Translations under genes and position numbers: made by a program
Notes under the pieces: model-generated
The model's database searches: none
What the model was told of the DNA's origin: nothing
The model's input: only the letters and a program-made list of their open reading frames with translations
In this document: one piece after another, positions 44,554 through 52,003 of the stretch
Numbering within the stretch: the stretch's first letter is position 1
Layout of the letters: the number at the start of each line of letters is the position of its first letter
Assembly (NCBI RefSeq): GCF_000282055.1
Contig: NZ_AKJZ01000058.1
Coordinates: 1 to 64,000, forward strand
Direction of reading: 5' to 3'
Source of the DNA: Flavobacterium sp. CF136
GTDB lineage: Bacteria; Bacteroidota; Bacteroidia; Flavobacteriales; Flavobacteriaceae
DNA: 64,000 nucleotides

Positions 44554-44760
44554 CTATAATTCTTTCCGAATTTGAATTTGCATTTTCTTCATCTGGTTTT
44601 TAGGTAAAATCGAAGTTTGATATTGATTTTCAATTGAAATAATTAAATTATCTGTCATTTCGGGTCAAATCATTGTATTCTTTATTTCCTGCTTTTATGT
44701 TTTGTTTTACTTAATTTTCTTCGATTCTTTTATCCGAACTTATTGTCTTTACTTTGGATA
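44554..44760 (-). pseudogene. Remnant of an RlaP-type nucleotidyltransferase gene (3' end)
   Basis: Read on the minus strand, one frame gives IKAGNKEYNDL and, after a single-base frameshift, EMTDNLIISIENQYQTSILP and KNQMKKMQIQIRKEL then a stop. This matches the C-terminus of the intact protein at 50379 (DIKAGNKEYDDLLEMADTLI...LPEKPDEEKAIQILIEIREEL) almost residue for residue. Only the last 60 or so codons are left. It is the only recognisable content of the 514-bp gap 44320-44833 apart from a terminator. Confidence 0.8.
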
Positions 44761-44833
44761 AATTCAAAACCTACAAAATCTTTATTCGGATTAATTTTTA
44801 ATTGAGTAAGCCTTTTTTCATTTTAAGAATCGA

Positions 44834-46093
44834 TTATTTAGATATTATTTGAATTCCTATCGTAACCTTTCCTGATCTAAGTGCTACATCACTACCAAAA
44901 GAATTTAAGGTAGCTGCCACTCTAAATTGACTTAAAAAAGTTAGTCCTAAAATTAATTTACCTTGAAAGAAAGGTTGCTTTTTTACTAATTGTAAATTAT
45001 CATATACCGATTGTGAGGCCACAATGATATTGAAATCTGTTTGAAGAAATGCATTGAACTTCTTGTCATCAGAATTTAATCCTATATAGAGATTAGCTCC
45101 CAATGAAGAATTAAAAGTGCTCGTATCTATTGCATCATTAAGTCCTTTTACTCCAAAAGCGGTTCTATTGTTGACATAGGCGTAAAATGTTGCATATTCA
45201 TTAGTCTTGAAATATACAGGCAAAACATTTTGAATATAAAAGTTTCCACCTCCGTTTAGTAATGCTTCCAATTGTTTGCTTTCGGTTTGTTCTTCTTTTT
45301 CTGTTGAATCTATGGGTGCTTCTGCATTGGATTGTAAAAAAGTCCCAAAACTAATTCGTAAAGAGCCGAAAGTGTCTGCTATCACATCCGATTGAATTAC
45401 GCCTCCTGAATCATTATAGTTAAGAGCAAAAGAATTTAAAAAACTAGTTTTATTATCTTCGATATCATAAAATTGTTTATAAAAAACATTTCCATATTTG
45501 TTTTTTGTGGATGGAAACCAATTATACATTACATTTTTTGTTTTTAATTCATATTCTAAACTTTTGATTTGTTTTTTAAGGCCTTCAATTACCATAATCT
45601 CTTTACTCACTTCTTCAATATTATTCATTGTACCTATCTCTATTTTCTTTTCATTAATCAAATTTTCTATATCTTTAATTTTATTCTTGTAAAGAGAATC
45701 GTAAATAGATTGGTAGTCATTTTTAGTTTTCGAAATGTTTGAGTTAACCAACTTCTGCAATTGATTAAAATCAGCAATTTTCTTCGCATTTTCTATAATT
45801 GTAATACTATCTGTTTTTGATTTATCAATTAATTTAGTTTTTTTAATAGTACTTTCTATTAACACCATCCCATTTAAACGTTTCTTTCTTTCCTTAATAG
45901 AGTCTTTTAATTCACTATTTTTATTATTTAAATTTTCAATTTCATTAGTGATTATCTTGGCTAGATTGTTATAACTTTCATTACTAGTATTCTCTTTTTT
46001 TATAGTAAAATTTCTTTCAGCCAAAGTCGGGATTTGCGCTTGCATTCTAACCGTAAATAAACCAATTAGAATAAATAGAATTTTTGTTTTCAT
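44834..46093 (-). CDS. Exported protein with coiled coil and beta-rich C-terminus
   Basis: 419 residues from the ATG at 46093, which opens a signal peptide (MKTKILFILIGLFTVRMQAQ). Residues about 35-195 are strongly alpha-helical and charged, with heptad-like repeats (NLNNKNSELKDSIKERKKRLNGM...), so a coiled coil is likely. The C-terminal half (about 200-419) has alternating hydrophobic residues (FGSLRISFGTFLQS, NFYIQNVLPVYF, KVTIGIQI) as in a small outer-membrane barrel. It is in one operon with the exported protein upstream (23-bp gap) and is probably a target of the divergent two-component system. Family not recognised. Confidence 0.75.
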   Translation of the reverse strand: MKTKILFILIGLFTVRMQAQIPTLAERNFTIKKENTSNESYNNLAKIITNEIENLNNKNSELKDSIKERKKRLNGMVLIESTIKKTKLIDKSKTDSITIIENAKKIADFNQLQKLVNSNISKTKNDYQSIYDSLYKNKIKDIENLINEKKIEIGTMNNIEEVSKEIMVIEGLKKQIKSLEYELKTKNVMYNWFPSTKNKYGNVFYKQFYDIEDNKTSFLNSFALNYNDSGGVIQSDVIADTFGSLRISFGTFLQSNAEAPIDSTEKEEQTESKQLEALLNGGGNFYIQNVLPVYFKTNEYATFYAYVNNRTAFGVKGLNDAIDTSTFNSSLGANLYIGLNSDDKKFNAFLQTDFNIIVASQSVYDNLQLVKKQPFFQGKLILGLTFLSQFRVAATLNSFGSDVALRSGKVTIGIQIISK

Positions 46094-46116
46094 AATGTTG
46101 TTTTTTTTAATAGTTT

Positions 46117-47385
46117 TTAATTTGCCCATCTTACAACAACATCATCCGTAACTGGATTTATGTTTACCTTAAAAAAGATATTTGATACAGAAGGTATAAG
46201 TATTATTTCTCGATTATCATAAGTTAAAATTTTCACATAACTTAAATTTGGTCTTTTACTATCAACTGGATCAGGTAATTCAAATATTACAGGATTAATA
46301 GATGAAATTTCCTTATAAGCAGTTTGGTTTTTATAAATTTTATAAATGATATCATATTCTTTATAACCAAAAGTTAGTTTTGAAAAACCACCGCCACCAA
46401 ATGGTTTACCTTTAGAATAACAGGATATTTCCCCTTTAATCTGTTGCTCTGTTTTATGATCAAAACTATAGCTACCATCATAACGTCTAGACCATTCAGT
46501 AATATTTATAGAATTTGGATCAAATAGACGACCTCCAGAAGGATTAAAATTAAAAGATGTAGTTTCATGCCTTTTATCCCCTTTCCAATTACTGGCTCCT
46601 GTGGAGCAATCGCAACTATAGGAGATAAAATCAGTATATCTTCTTTCTGGTAATTCTTGCTCATAAAATACAGTAGCCTTTCCTACATTTAAAGGAATGA
46701 TAGGGATAATAAATGGTTCAGATTTGTTTTTTTCTTTTTTGAATAATCCTGAACGATAATCAAAACTTACTTTAGCTTTAAAATAATTTTCTTCTAATTT
46801 TGGTTTAATTTGGGATGAATCAATTTTAAAAATTAGTTCTACATGACTAGATTGAACTGGCTCGTAACGTTTTCCATTTATAATAATTGCAATTGATTCT
46901 GATCTGTCGAAACTCGATCCTTTAATTTTTATAAGATATTCTTTTGTATAATCTAGTATAAATGGTGGCGTTTCAAATTTAAAAATATTTGGCTCTTTCT
47001 TTTTTACTAGAAAATCATTTGCCGCTTGTGAAATTTTACTTGATATTAAATCAATTTCACCAATTCTTTCTTTAATTATTAAATTGAATTCTTCAGATAA
47101 GTTCAATATTTGATTAAATAAATTTTGTTGATTTTCACGTAATACTTTATCTGTATTACCAATTGTTTCATTTATATCTTTCTTTAATCTGGCCGTTAAG
47201 GAAAGAATCATATTTCCCGAATTTCCAATAGCATTTGTGACTAAATTATCTATTGAATTAATTTGTTTAGATACTATGGCATCAATTTCATCCAGAGCAA
47301 TTAAAGCAGCAGCACCTGAAGTTTGTGCTTTTATGTTATTATATGAAAGCAACATAATTAGGAGTAATAAAAATAATTTTTTCAT
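46117..47385 (-). CDS. Exported protein, first gene of the operon divergent from the response regulator
   Basis: 422 residues from the ATG at 47385, with a signal peptide (MKKLFLLLLIMLLSYNNIKAQ). A helical N-terminal third (IVSKQINSIDNLVTNAIGNSGNMIL..LNLSEEFNLIIKERIGEIDLISSKI) is followed by beta-rich regions, one with an IPT-like segment (PPFILDYTKEYLIKIKGSSFDRSESIAIIINGKRYEP). SYSCDCSTGAS holds a Cys pair. The function is unknown. The promoter box at 47411-47418 and an operator at 47440-47463 suggest control by the response regulator next door. Confidence 0.75.
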   Translation of the reverse strand: MKKLFLLLLIMLLSYNNIKAQTSGAAALIALDEIDAIVSKQINSIDNLVTNAIGNSGNMILSLTARLKKDINETIGNTDKVLRENQQNLFNQILNLSEEFNLIIKERIGEIDLISSKISQAANDFLVKKKEPNIFKFETPPFILDYTKEYLIKIKGSSFDRSESIAIIINGKRYEPVQSSHVELIFKIDSSQIKPKLEENYFKAKVSFDYRSGLFKKEKNKSEPFIIPIIPLNVGKATVFYEQELPERRYTDFISYSCDCSTGASNWKGDKRHETTSFNFNPSGGRLFDPNSINITEWSRRYDGSYSFDHKTEQQIKGEISCYSKGKPFGGGGFSKLTFGYKEYDIIYKIYKNQTAYKEISSINPVIFELPDPVDSKRPNLSYVKILTYDNREIILIPSVSNIFFKVNINPVTDDVVVRWAN

Positions 47386-47410
47386 GATTTCTATGTTTTT
47401 AGTTATGTAC

Positions 47411-47418
47411 CAAATGTA
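47411..47418 (-). promoter_or_regulatory. -7 promoter box of the exported-protein operon
   Basis: The minus strand reads TACATTTG (TAnnTTTG), 26 nt upstream of the ATG at 47385. The operator at 47440-47463 occupies the -33 region. Confidence 0.55.
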
Positions 47419-47439
47419 TTTACAGAACACCATATCAAT

Positions 47440-47463
47440 CAATTACCCGTTTGGGTGATATTT
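47440..47463. promoter_or_regulatory. Left operator of the divergent response-regulator region
   Basis: 24 bp starting CAATTACCCGTTTGGGTG; its core ACCCGTTTGGGT is itself a dyad. The exact reverse complement lies at 47540-47563. Both copies are about 21 bp upstream of the -7 region of their own gene. Confidence 0.75.
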
Positions 47464-47539
47464 TTATTTCTTACATTATTATCTTTTTTTTTGTAAGTTT
47501 ATTAAATGTTAAATTTTATATTAAGTTCAGCTTAATTTC

Positions 47540-47563
47540 AAATATCACCCAAACGGGTAATTG
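47540..47563. promoter_or_regulatory. Right operator of the divergent response-regulator region
   Basis: Exact 24-bp reverse complement of 47440-47463, with core ACCCAAACGGGT. It lies 20 bp upstream of a degenerate -7 box CAACTTTG (47584-47591) in front of the response regulator gene. It is a candidate binding site for the regulator, implying autoregulation. Confidence 0.75.
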
Positions 47564-47610
47564 CGCTCAATGGACTTATATCCCAACTTTGTAAAAGAAA
47601 ATGTAACACC

Positions 47611-48240
47611 ATGAAAATAAGAGTTGCTATAGTAGAGGATGATAAAAATTATAATCAGGCGTTGAAGAATATCATCGACTTTCAGGAAGATATGGAATGT
47701 GTGGCTCAATTTTTTAATGGTAAAAATGCTTTGCAAAAATTGGAAGCCCTGGAACCAGACGTGGTTTTAATGGACATTCAACTGCAGGATTTATCAGGTA
47801 TTGATATTGTTTTTAAACTAACAGAATTAATGCCGGGTACTACTTTCGTAATGTGCACCAGTTTTGAAAATGACGAAAAAATCTTTTCAGCCTTGCGTGC
47901 GGGTGCGAGTGGTTACCTTGTAAAAGGAGATCCTTTGGACAAAATTATCCAGGCCATTCTGGAGGCACATAAAGGAGGCGCTCCGATGAGTTTTGCTATT
48001 GCCAAGCGTGTTTTACAACATTTTCAGGAATCGAAAGTACAAGTACAAAGTTTAATGTTACTTACGGTAACCGAAAAAGAAGTTCTTGAATTGCTGGCGC
48101 AAGGACTTCTCTACAAAGAAATTGCTGACAAGAAAAATGTCACAATTGATACTATCAAAAAACATATTGGCAATATTTACAGAAAATTACAGGTAAGCAA
48201 CAAAATTGAAGCAATTAACAAGTTTAACAACAAAAATTAG
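47611..48240 (+). CDS. NarL/LuxR-type response regulator
   Basis: 209 residues. Receiver domain: acidic pair VEDDKNY, phospho-acceptor Asp in VVLMDIQLQDLSG, switch Thr/Ser and Lys in YLVKGDP. LuxR-type HTH at the C-terminus: LTVTEKEVLELLAQGLLYKEIADKKNVTIDTIKKHIGNIYRKLQVSNKIEAI. It is the first gene of a four-gene operon ending with its sensor kinase, and is divergent from two exported-protein genes. Confidence 0.95.
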   Translation: MKIRVAIVEDDKNYNQALKNIIDFQEDMECVAQFFNGKNALQKLEALEPDVVLMDIQLQDLSGIDIVFKLTELMPGTTFVMCTSFENDEKIFSALRAGASGYLVKGDPLDKIIQAILEAHKGGAPMSFAIAKRVLQHFQESKVQVQSLMLLTVTEKEVLELLAQGLLYKEIADKKNVTIDTIKKHIGNIYRKLQVSNKIEAINKFNNKN

Positions 48241-48245
48241 AAATT

Positions 48246-48923
48246 ATGGATAATGAACAATTAAAAAATTTATTTGAATTTTTAGAAATACACGATTTTG
48301 TAAAACGAATTAGTGAAGAAAATCAAAAAAAATATGATTTAGCGTTTGAAGAACTTCAAAAAAAAGTAAAAATTAAAAAAAAGAAAGTTTTTATAGAAAA
48401 TGAAAGTTTTGTAAGAGCAATCTATCATTCACTTGAGAATGGGGCTAAAGATTTAAAAATTCATTTAATAAAAAAAGCTAAAGATTTAGATATAAATATT
48501 GGCTTTTCATTTTCAAATTCAAAAATTACTGAAGATGGTACAATTGATCGTGATTTAGATTTGTTTTGGACTCTAAATGATAAGGGCATACTTGTAAAAA
48601 GCAACAGACATGAATTTAAATCCTATAAAGATAATTTCAATGCAACAACTTCAAAAGAAATAAAGAAACATACGAATAAACCATGTACTGAATTTATAAA
48701 ATATGATATTGATGATGTAATTAGGTATATAATAAGAAATTTATTATCTAATACTTTTGACAGCAAAAGATTTGTATTTAATTATTTCGTTTTTAAAGAT
48801 TATGGTGCTGATACTAAAATGAATGATCGTATTGGTATAAGTGTTCATAATACTTTAGTACAGGATTCAAATAAAAATGAGTTAATTAGTATTGGTTACG
48901 ACTTTGGAACAGTTTATCCTTAA
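48246..48923 (+). CDS. Unknown protein in the two-component operon
   Basis: 225 residues, no signal peptide or membrane segment. It is charged and probably alpha/beta (MDNEQLKNLFEFLEIHDFVKRISEENQKKYDLAFEELQKKVKIKKKKVF...). There are no Cys-rich or known catalytic motifs, apart from a DRDLDLFWTLNDKG run that recalls small sensor-like domains. It starts 5 bp after the response regulator. Base composition is more AT-rich than its neighbours, so it may be a recent arrival. Family not recognised. Confidence 0.7.
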   Translation: MDNEQLKNLFEFLEIHDFVKRISEENQKKYDLAFEELQKKVKIKKKKVFIENESFVRAIYHSLENGAKDLKIHLIKKAKDLDINIGFSFSNSKITEDGTIDRDLDLFWTLNDKGILVKSNRHEFKSYKDNFNATTSKEIKKHTNKPCTEFIKYDIDDVIRYIIRNLLSNTFDSKRFVFNYFVFKDYGADTKMNDRIGISVHNTLVQDSNKNELISIGYDFGTVYP

Positions 48924-48926
48924 AAT

Positions 48927-49574
48927 ATGGAGATACTTCTACTCTTGTATATAAGCTGTTTAGTTATCACAACAACCAAAGCTATAGTTTTGGGTTCTAA
49001 GTATTCACTTAGAGCTCAAAACTATTTAGTGTTTTATTTAATTGTTACTCTTTGTTTAGAAATTTTCGGAATACTTAAAACACATTTGAAGCAATTTGAC
49101 TTTGCTGTTTACTTCAATGTTTATGCTATATTTTGTGTTCTCTTTTTTGGAATCTACTTCTCCAGAATTTATATTGGAATTTTTAAGCGAATTGGAATTT
49201 TTGTCTCTTTATTTCTTCTATTATATCTTTTGTTTTTTGTTGATTTTCTAAGTCAGCAATTTTTACCTCAACTAGGAATTTTAGTCGCCCTGTTCTATAT
49301 TTTTAGTTCTATTTTATGGTTTTTCCAAAAATTAAAACTTCCTGTCCAGGGAAAAATAACAAATGATCCTAATTTCTGGATTGCAACGGCTTTACTTTTT
49401 TGGAGTACTTATATCATTTTTAGATTTACACCAATGTATTTATTCGAAAAAGAAGATCAGCTTTTCTTAAGCATTTTAAGAGAAATTGGTTCCGCAGTAA
49501 ATTTAATTATGTATGCTTTATTTTTTTACGCGCTTTTGAAATATGAAACAATTGCAAAAAATCTAAATAAATGA
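48927..49574 (+). CDS. Six-helix membrane protein in the two-component operon
   Basis: 215 residues, at least six hydrophobic segments and short loops (ILLLLYISCLVITTTKAIVL, NYLVFYLIVTLCLEIFGIL, AVYFNVYAIFCVLFFGIYF, IGIFVSLFLLLYLLFFVDFL, GILVALFYIFSSILWFF, LNLIMYALFFYALLKY). Such proteins next to sensor kinases are probable signal-transducing or ligand-sensing partners (7TM-like). It overlaps the kinase gene by 4 bp (ATGA). Confidence 0.8.
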   Translation: MEILLLLYISCLVITTTKAIVLGSKYSLRAQNYLVFYLIVTLCLEIFGILKTHLKQFDFAVYFNVYAIFCVLFFGIYFSRIYIGIFKRIGIFVSLFLLLYLLFFVDFLSQQFLPQLGILVALFYIFSSILWFFQKLKLPVQGKITNDPNFWIATALLFWSTYIIFRFTPMYLFEKEDQLFLSILREIGSAVNLIMYALFFYALLKYETIAKNLNK

Positions 49575-50365
49575 GCCAGCTCCCACAAGAAATAAAACTC
49601 ACTTACATCATTGCCATCATCGTAATGCTGGTTTTTGTGTGTTTCATTATTCTGGTTGTATTTATTTACAATAAAAAACAACTGATTCAGCAGCAGGAAG
49701 ATCAAATACGGGAAAGCGAATTTAAAAACCAATTGCTGCAAAAAGAATTAGAGCGTCAAAAAGCGATTCAGTTAGAAAGAGAACGTATTTCACAAGATAT
49801 GCATGATGATTTAGGTGCCGGAATTTCTGCCATAAAACTTCAGGCTGAGTTTTTAAAGTATAAAATGCCCAAAGAAACTTATACCGAAGATTTAGAAGCG
49901 ATTATAAATACTTCTGAAGATATGAATTTAGCCATGCGTGAAATTCTTTGGAGCTTGAATTCAGAAAATGATACGATTGGCAATTTCATAGAATATACAA
50001 GTTTGTATGTCAAACGTTTTTTGGATAAAACCTCCATTGCTTCACAATTGGATTCGAAAATTATTGAAAAAGAAACTACTTTATCCGTAAAAGCAAGACG
50101 AAACCTTTTTTTAGTCGTTAAAGAAGCTGTTCATAATGTGTACAAACACAGTCAGGCAAAGAACATCCATATTCAATTTGAGCAAACCGATGCTTCTTTT
50201 AAAATTGCTGTAATGGACGACGGCATTGGATTATCGGATACTATTCAAAAAGGAAATGGTTTAACCAATATGTCTTTGCGAATGGAAGCTATAAATGGAA
50301 CTTTTGAGATTGTTCCTGGTCAAAAAGGGTCACATTTGTTATTTGTGTATCCATTACAGTATTAA
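49571..50365 (+). CDS. Sensor histidine kinase (HisKA_3/NarL-type)
   Basis: 264 residues. One transmembrane segment at about 10-32 (TYIIAIIVMLVFVCFIILVVFIY), a coiled-coil linker, the phospho-His in ERERISQDMHDDLGAGISAIKLQ, and the ATPase domain with N box LFLVVKEAVHNVYKHSQA and G box MDDGIGLSDTIQKGNGLTNM. It has no periplasmic sensor domain; sensing may use the membrane protein encoded just upstream, whose stop overlaps this start. Confidence 0.93.
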   Translation: MSQLPQEIKLTYIIAIIVMLVFVCFIILVVFIYNKKQLIQQQEDQIRESEFKNQLLQKELERQKAIQLERERISQDMHDDLGAGISAIKLQAEFLKYKMPKETYTEDLEAIINTSEDMNLAMREILWSLNSENDTIGNFIEYTSLYVKRFLDKTSIASQLDSKIIEKETTLSVKARRNLFLVVKEAVHNVYKHSQAKNIHIQFEQTDASFKIAVMDDGIGLSDTIQKGNGLTNMSLRMEAINGTFEIVPGQKGSHLLFVYPLQY

Positions 50366-50378
50366 AAAGGCGCTTTTT
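50364..50378. terminator. Short convergent hairpin
   Basis: AAAAAG / CTTTTT stem with a GCG loop between two convergent genes. It is weak but flanked by A and T runs. Confidence 0.4.
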
Positions 50379-51437
50379 CTATTTATACAACTCTTCCCTA
50401 ATTTCAATCAAAATCTGAATGGCCTTTTCTTCATCCGGTTTTTCAGGTAGATTTGAAGTTTCATAATACTTTTCGATCGAAGCAATTAAAGTATCAGCCA
50501 TTTCAAGTAAATCATCGTATTCTTTGTTTCCGGCTTTTATATCGAGTAATTCCTCGCGATTTGAAACCCGAATATTTAATTTTCCTGTTGACAGAATCTG
50601 CTCGGCAGTTTGCAAAAGCCTGATAGTATGCATCATGTTTTTGCTATCGTAATTTTTACCGTGCTGCTGATTCGTATTGTAGCGATCTTCATTTCGTTTT
50701 TCGATCCAGTTCCAATATTCGGTGTATTCTTTACAATATTTAGAATAGCCGTCTTGATTGCAGGATAAATAACCAAGTAACTTTTCGTTTTTAGGAATTG
50801 ACGAAAGCGAAACTTCATTAGAGTTTTCTTTCTGAATAATGCCTTTGTATCCTAAAGTTTTATTCTCGTCATAAAACATCGCAAACATCCCTTTTGAATT
50901 GGGAAGATTTACCAAACCTACTTGTTCCTGATTCCAATTATTTTCCTGTAGAAATGCAGATAATGCAACCGTTTCGTAACCTCTTAAAACATAACAAAAA
51001 TCCAAAAGGCTTTTCTTTTCCTTTGGCATTGGATTTACGATTTTCTTGTTTAAACCTCTCGCCTTTTTGATTTGCGTAACGGCATAACCGGCAAAAGAAT
51101 CTTTGCAGAGTTTAGATAGAAAATCTTCTAGTTGCAAATGCTCCATTAATGGATGTTTGTACAAAATACAATCTTCCGGTGAAGCCAAAATTTCGAGAAT
51201 ATTGGGATTGTTTTTAAGCAGTAATTCTACAAAACGGCCAATCTCATAATACACCTCATCGTTCGTTTCATTACTGATCTGCGGAATATAATCTAACCCA
51301 AAGAACTTTTCTTTTGGCAAATAATAAACGCCTTTGATATCGGTATCTGATGTTGGTGTATTTAACCCGAAAGATTTACTTCCTGAGATAACTTCGAAAA
51401 GGATTAGGTTTTGGGATTTTAGGGTTTGGATGGTCAT
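50379..51437 (-). CDS. RlaP-type nucleotidyltransferase (RNA repair, PF10127-like)
   Basis: 352 residues. The polymerase-beta-fold signature is near the N-terminus: ISGSKSFGLNTPTSDTDIKGVYYLP (18-42), with the Gly-Ser pair and two Asp metal ligands. The following helical region and DEKAIQILIEIREEL tail match the RlaP family, which was described as RNA-ligase-associated. Such enzymes likely add nucleotides to RNA ends. It is the last gene of the minus-strand island. It overlaps the upstream small gene by the ATGA dinucleotide pair, so translation is probably coupled. Confidence 0.85.
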   Translation of the reverse strand: MTIQTLKSQNLILFEVISGSKSFGLNTPTSDTDIKGVYYLPKEKFFGLDYIPQISNETNDEVYYEIGRFVELLLKNNPNILEILASPEDCILYKHPLMEHLQLEDFLSKLCKDSFAGYAVTQIKKARGLNKKIVNPMPKEKKSLLDFCYVLRGYETVALSAFLQENNWNQEQVGLVNLPNSKGMFAMFYDENKTLGYKGIIQKENSNEVSLSSIPKNEKLLGYLSCNQDGYSKYCKEYTEYWNWIEKRNEDRYNTNQQHGKNYDSKNMMHTIRLLQTAEQILSTGKLNIRVSNREELLDIKAGNKEYDDLLEMADTLIASIEKYYETSNLPEKPDEEKAIQILIEIREELYK

Positions 51438-51595
51438 TTAAATTGATTTCTTAAACTATCTACAATTTCTTTAGCAACTCTCAAACCACATTTTAATTCT
51501 GAATGAACTATCGAAACTGCTTCTGGAATATTATTTTGCTCTATCAAAAGTAAAACTTCCAGTTTTGTTTCATATTTTAGGTCTTCTACTTTCAT
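51434..51595 (-). CDS. Small protein (53 residues), L7/L12-like C-terminal motif
   Basis: Frame from ATG at 51595 to TGA at 51434, overlapping the next start as ATGA. MKVEDLKYETKLEVLLLIEQ begins it; the remainder NNIPEAVSIVHSELKCGLRVAKEIVDSL has the pattern of the ribosomal L7/L12 C-terminal helix-turn region (AVSIVHSELKCGLRVAKEIVD). It could be a small binding module. The tight overlap with the RlaP gene suggests a common function. No family name is certain. Confidence 0.65.
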   Translation of the reverse strand: MKVEDLKYETKLEVLLLIEQNNIPEAVSIVHSELKCGLRVAKEIVDSLRNQFK

Positions 51596-51655
51596 TTTTT
51601 ATTTTATTAACGTTCTAACAAGTGCTAAAATAAAACAAAAACCCCAAGAACAACT

Positions 51656-51700
51656 TTGAAAAAAGATTAAGTTTTTGGGATTTTAGGAGTTGGATGGTCA
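51656..51700 (-). pseudogene. Fragment of an RlaP gene 5' end (copy 2)
   Basis: Minus-strand MTIQLLKSQKLNLF, a close copy of the N-terminus of the protein at 50379 (MTIQTLKSQNLILFEV), breaks off after about 14 codons. Its ATG overlaps the TGA of the small frame at 51698 as ATGA, the same arrangement as at 51434-51437. So a small gene plus RlaP-start module was duplicated and then lost. Confidence 0.7.
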
Positions 51701-51850
51701 TTTAAATTCTTTTCTTTTTTCTTTTGATGTACTCATTTCGCTAAGCCATTTTGCCTGTGCTCTTGCTTGTTCTAAAGTAACAGGTCTCTGCTTGGCTAGC
51801 ATTTTCATACCTATCTCGGCTCTTTCTTTAAATGTTAATTTACAGTTCAT
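51698..51850 (-). CDS. Small protein (50 residues)
   Basis: Frame from ATG at 51850 to TGA at 51698: MNCKLTFKERAEIGMKMLAK, then QRPVTLEQARAQAKWLSEMS and a basic tail. It is helical and charged. It is positioned exactly like the 53-residue frame before the intact RlaP gene, although the sequence differs except for the end (EFK vs QFK). Whether it is still translated is unknown. Confidence 0.5.
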   Translation of the reverse strand: MNCKLTFKERAEIGMKMLAKQRPVTLEQARAQAKWLSEMSTSKEKRKEFK

Positions 51851-51878
51851 GTTTTATATTAGTTTTTTTACTAAAACA

Positions 51879-51959
51879 TCAATTTAACCCAAAAGATTTA
51901 CTTCCTGAAATAACTTCGAAAAGGATTAGGTTTTGGGATTTTAGGAGTTGGATAGTCAT
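51879..51959 (-). pseudogene. Fragment of an RlaP gene 5' end (copy 3)
   Basis: Minus-strand frame MTIQLLKSQNLILFEVISG and SKSFGLN then a stop codon. It matches residues 1-26 of the intact RlaP protein almost exactly, then ends at a TGA. It is a recent truncated duplicate. The DNA identity to 51360-51437 is very high. Confidence 0.8.
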
Positions 51960-52003
51960 TGTTCTTATCTAGATGGAATAATTCATCCCTTGTTTTTATC
52001 TTA

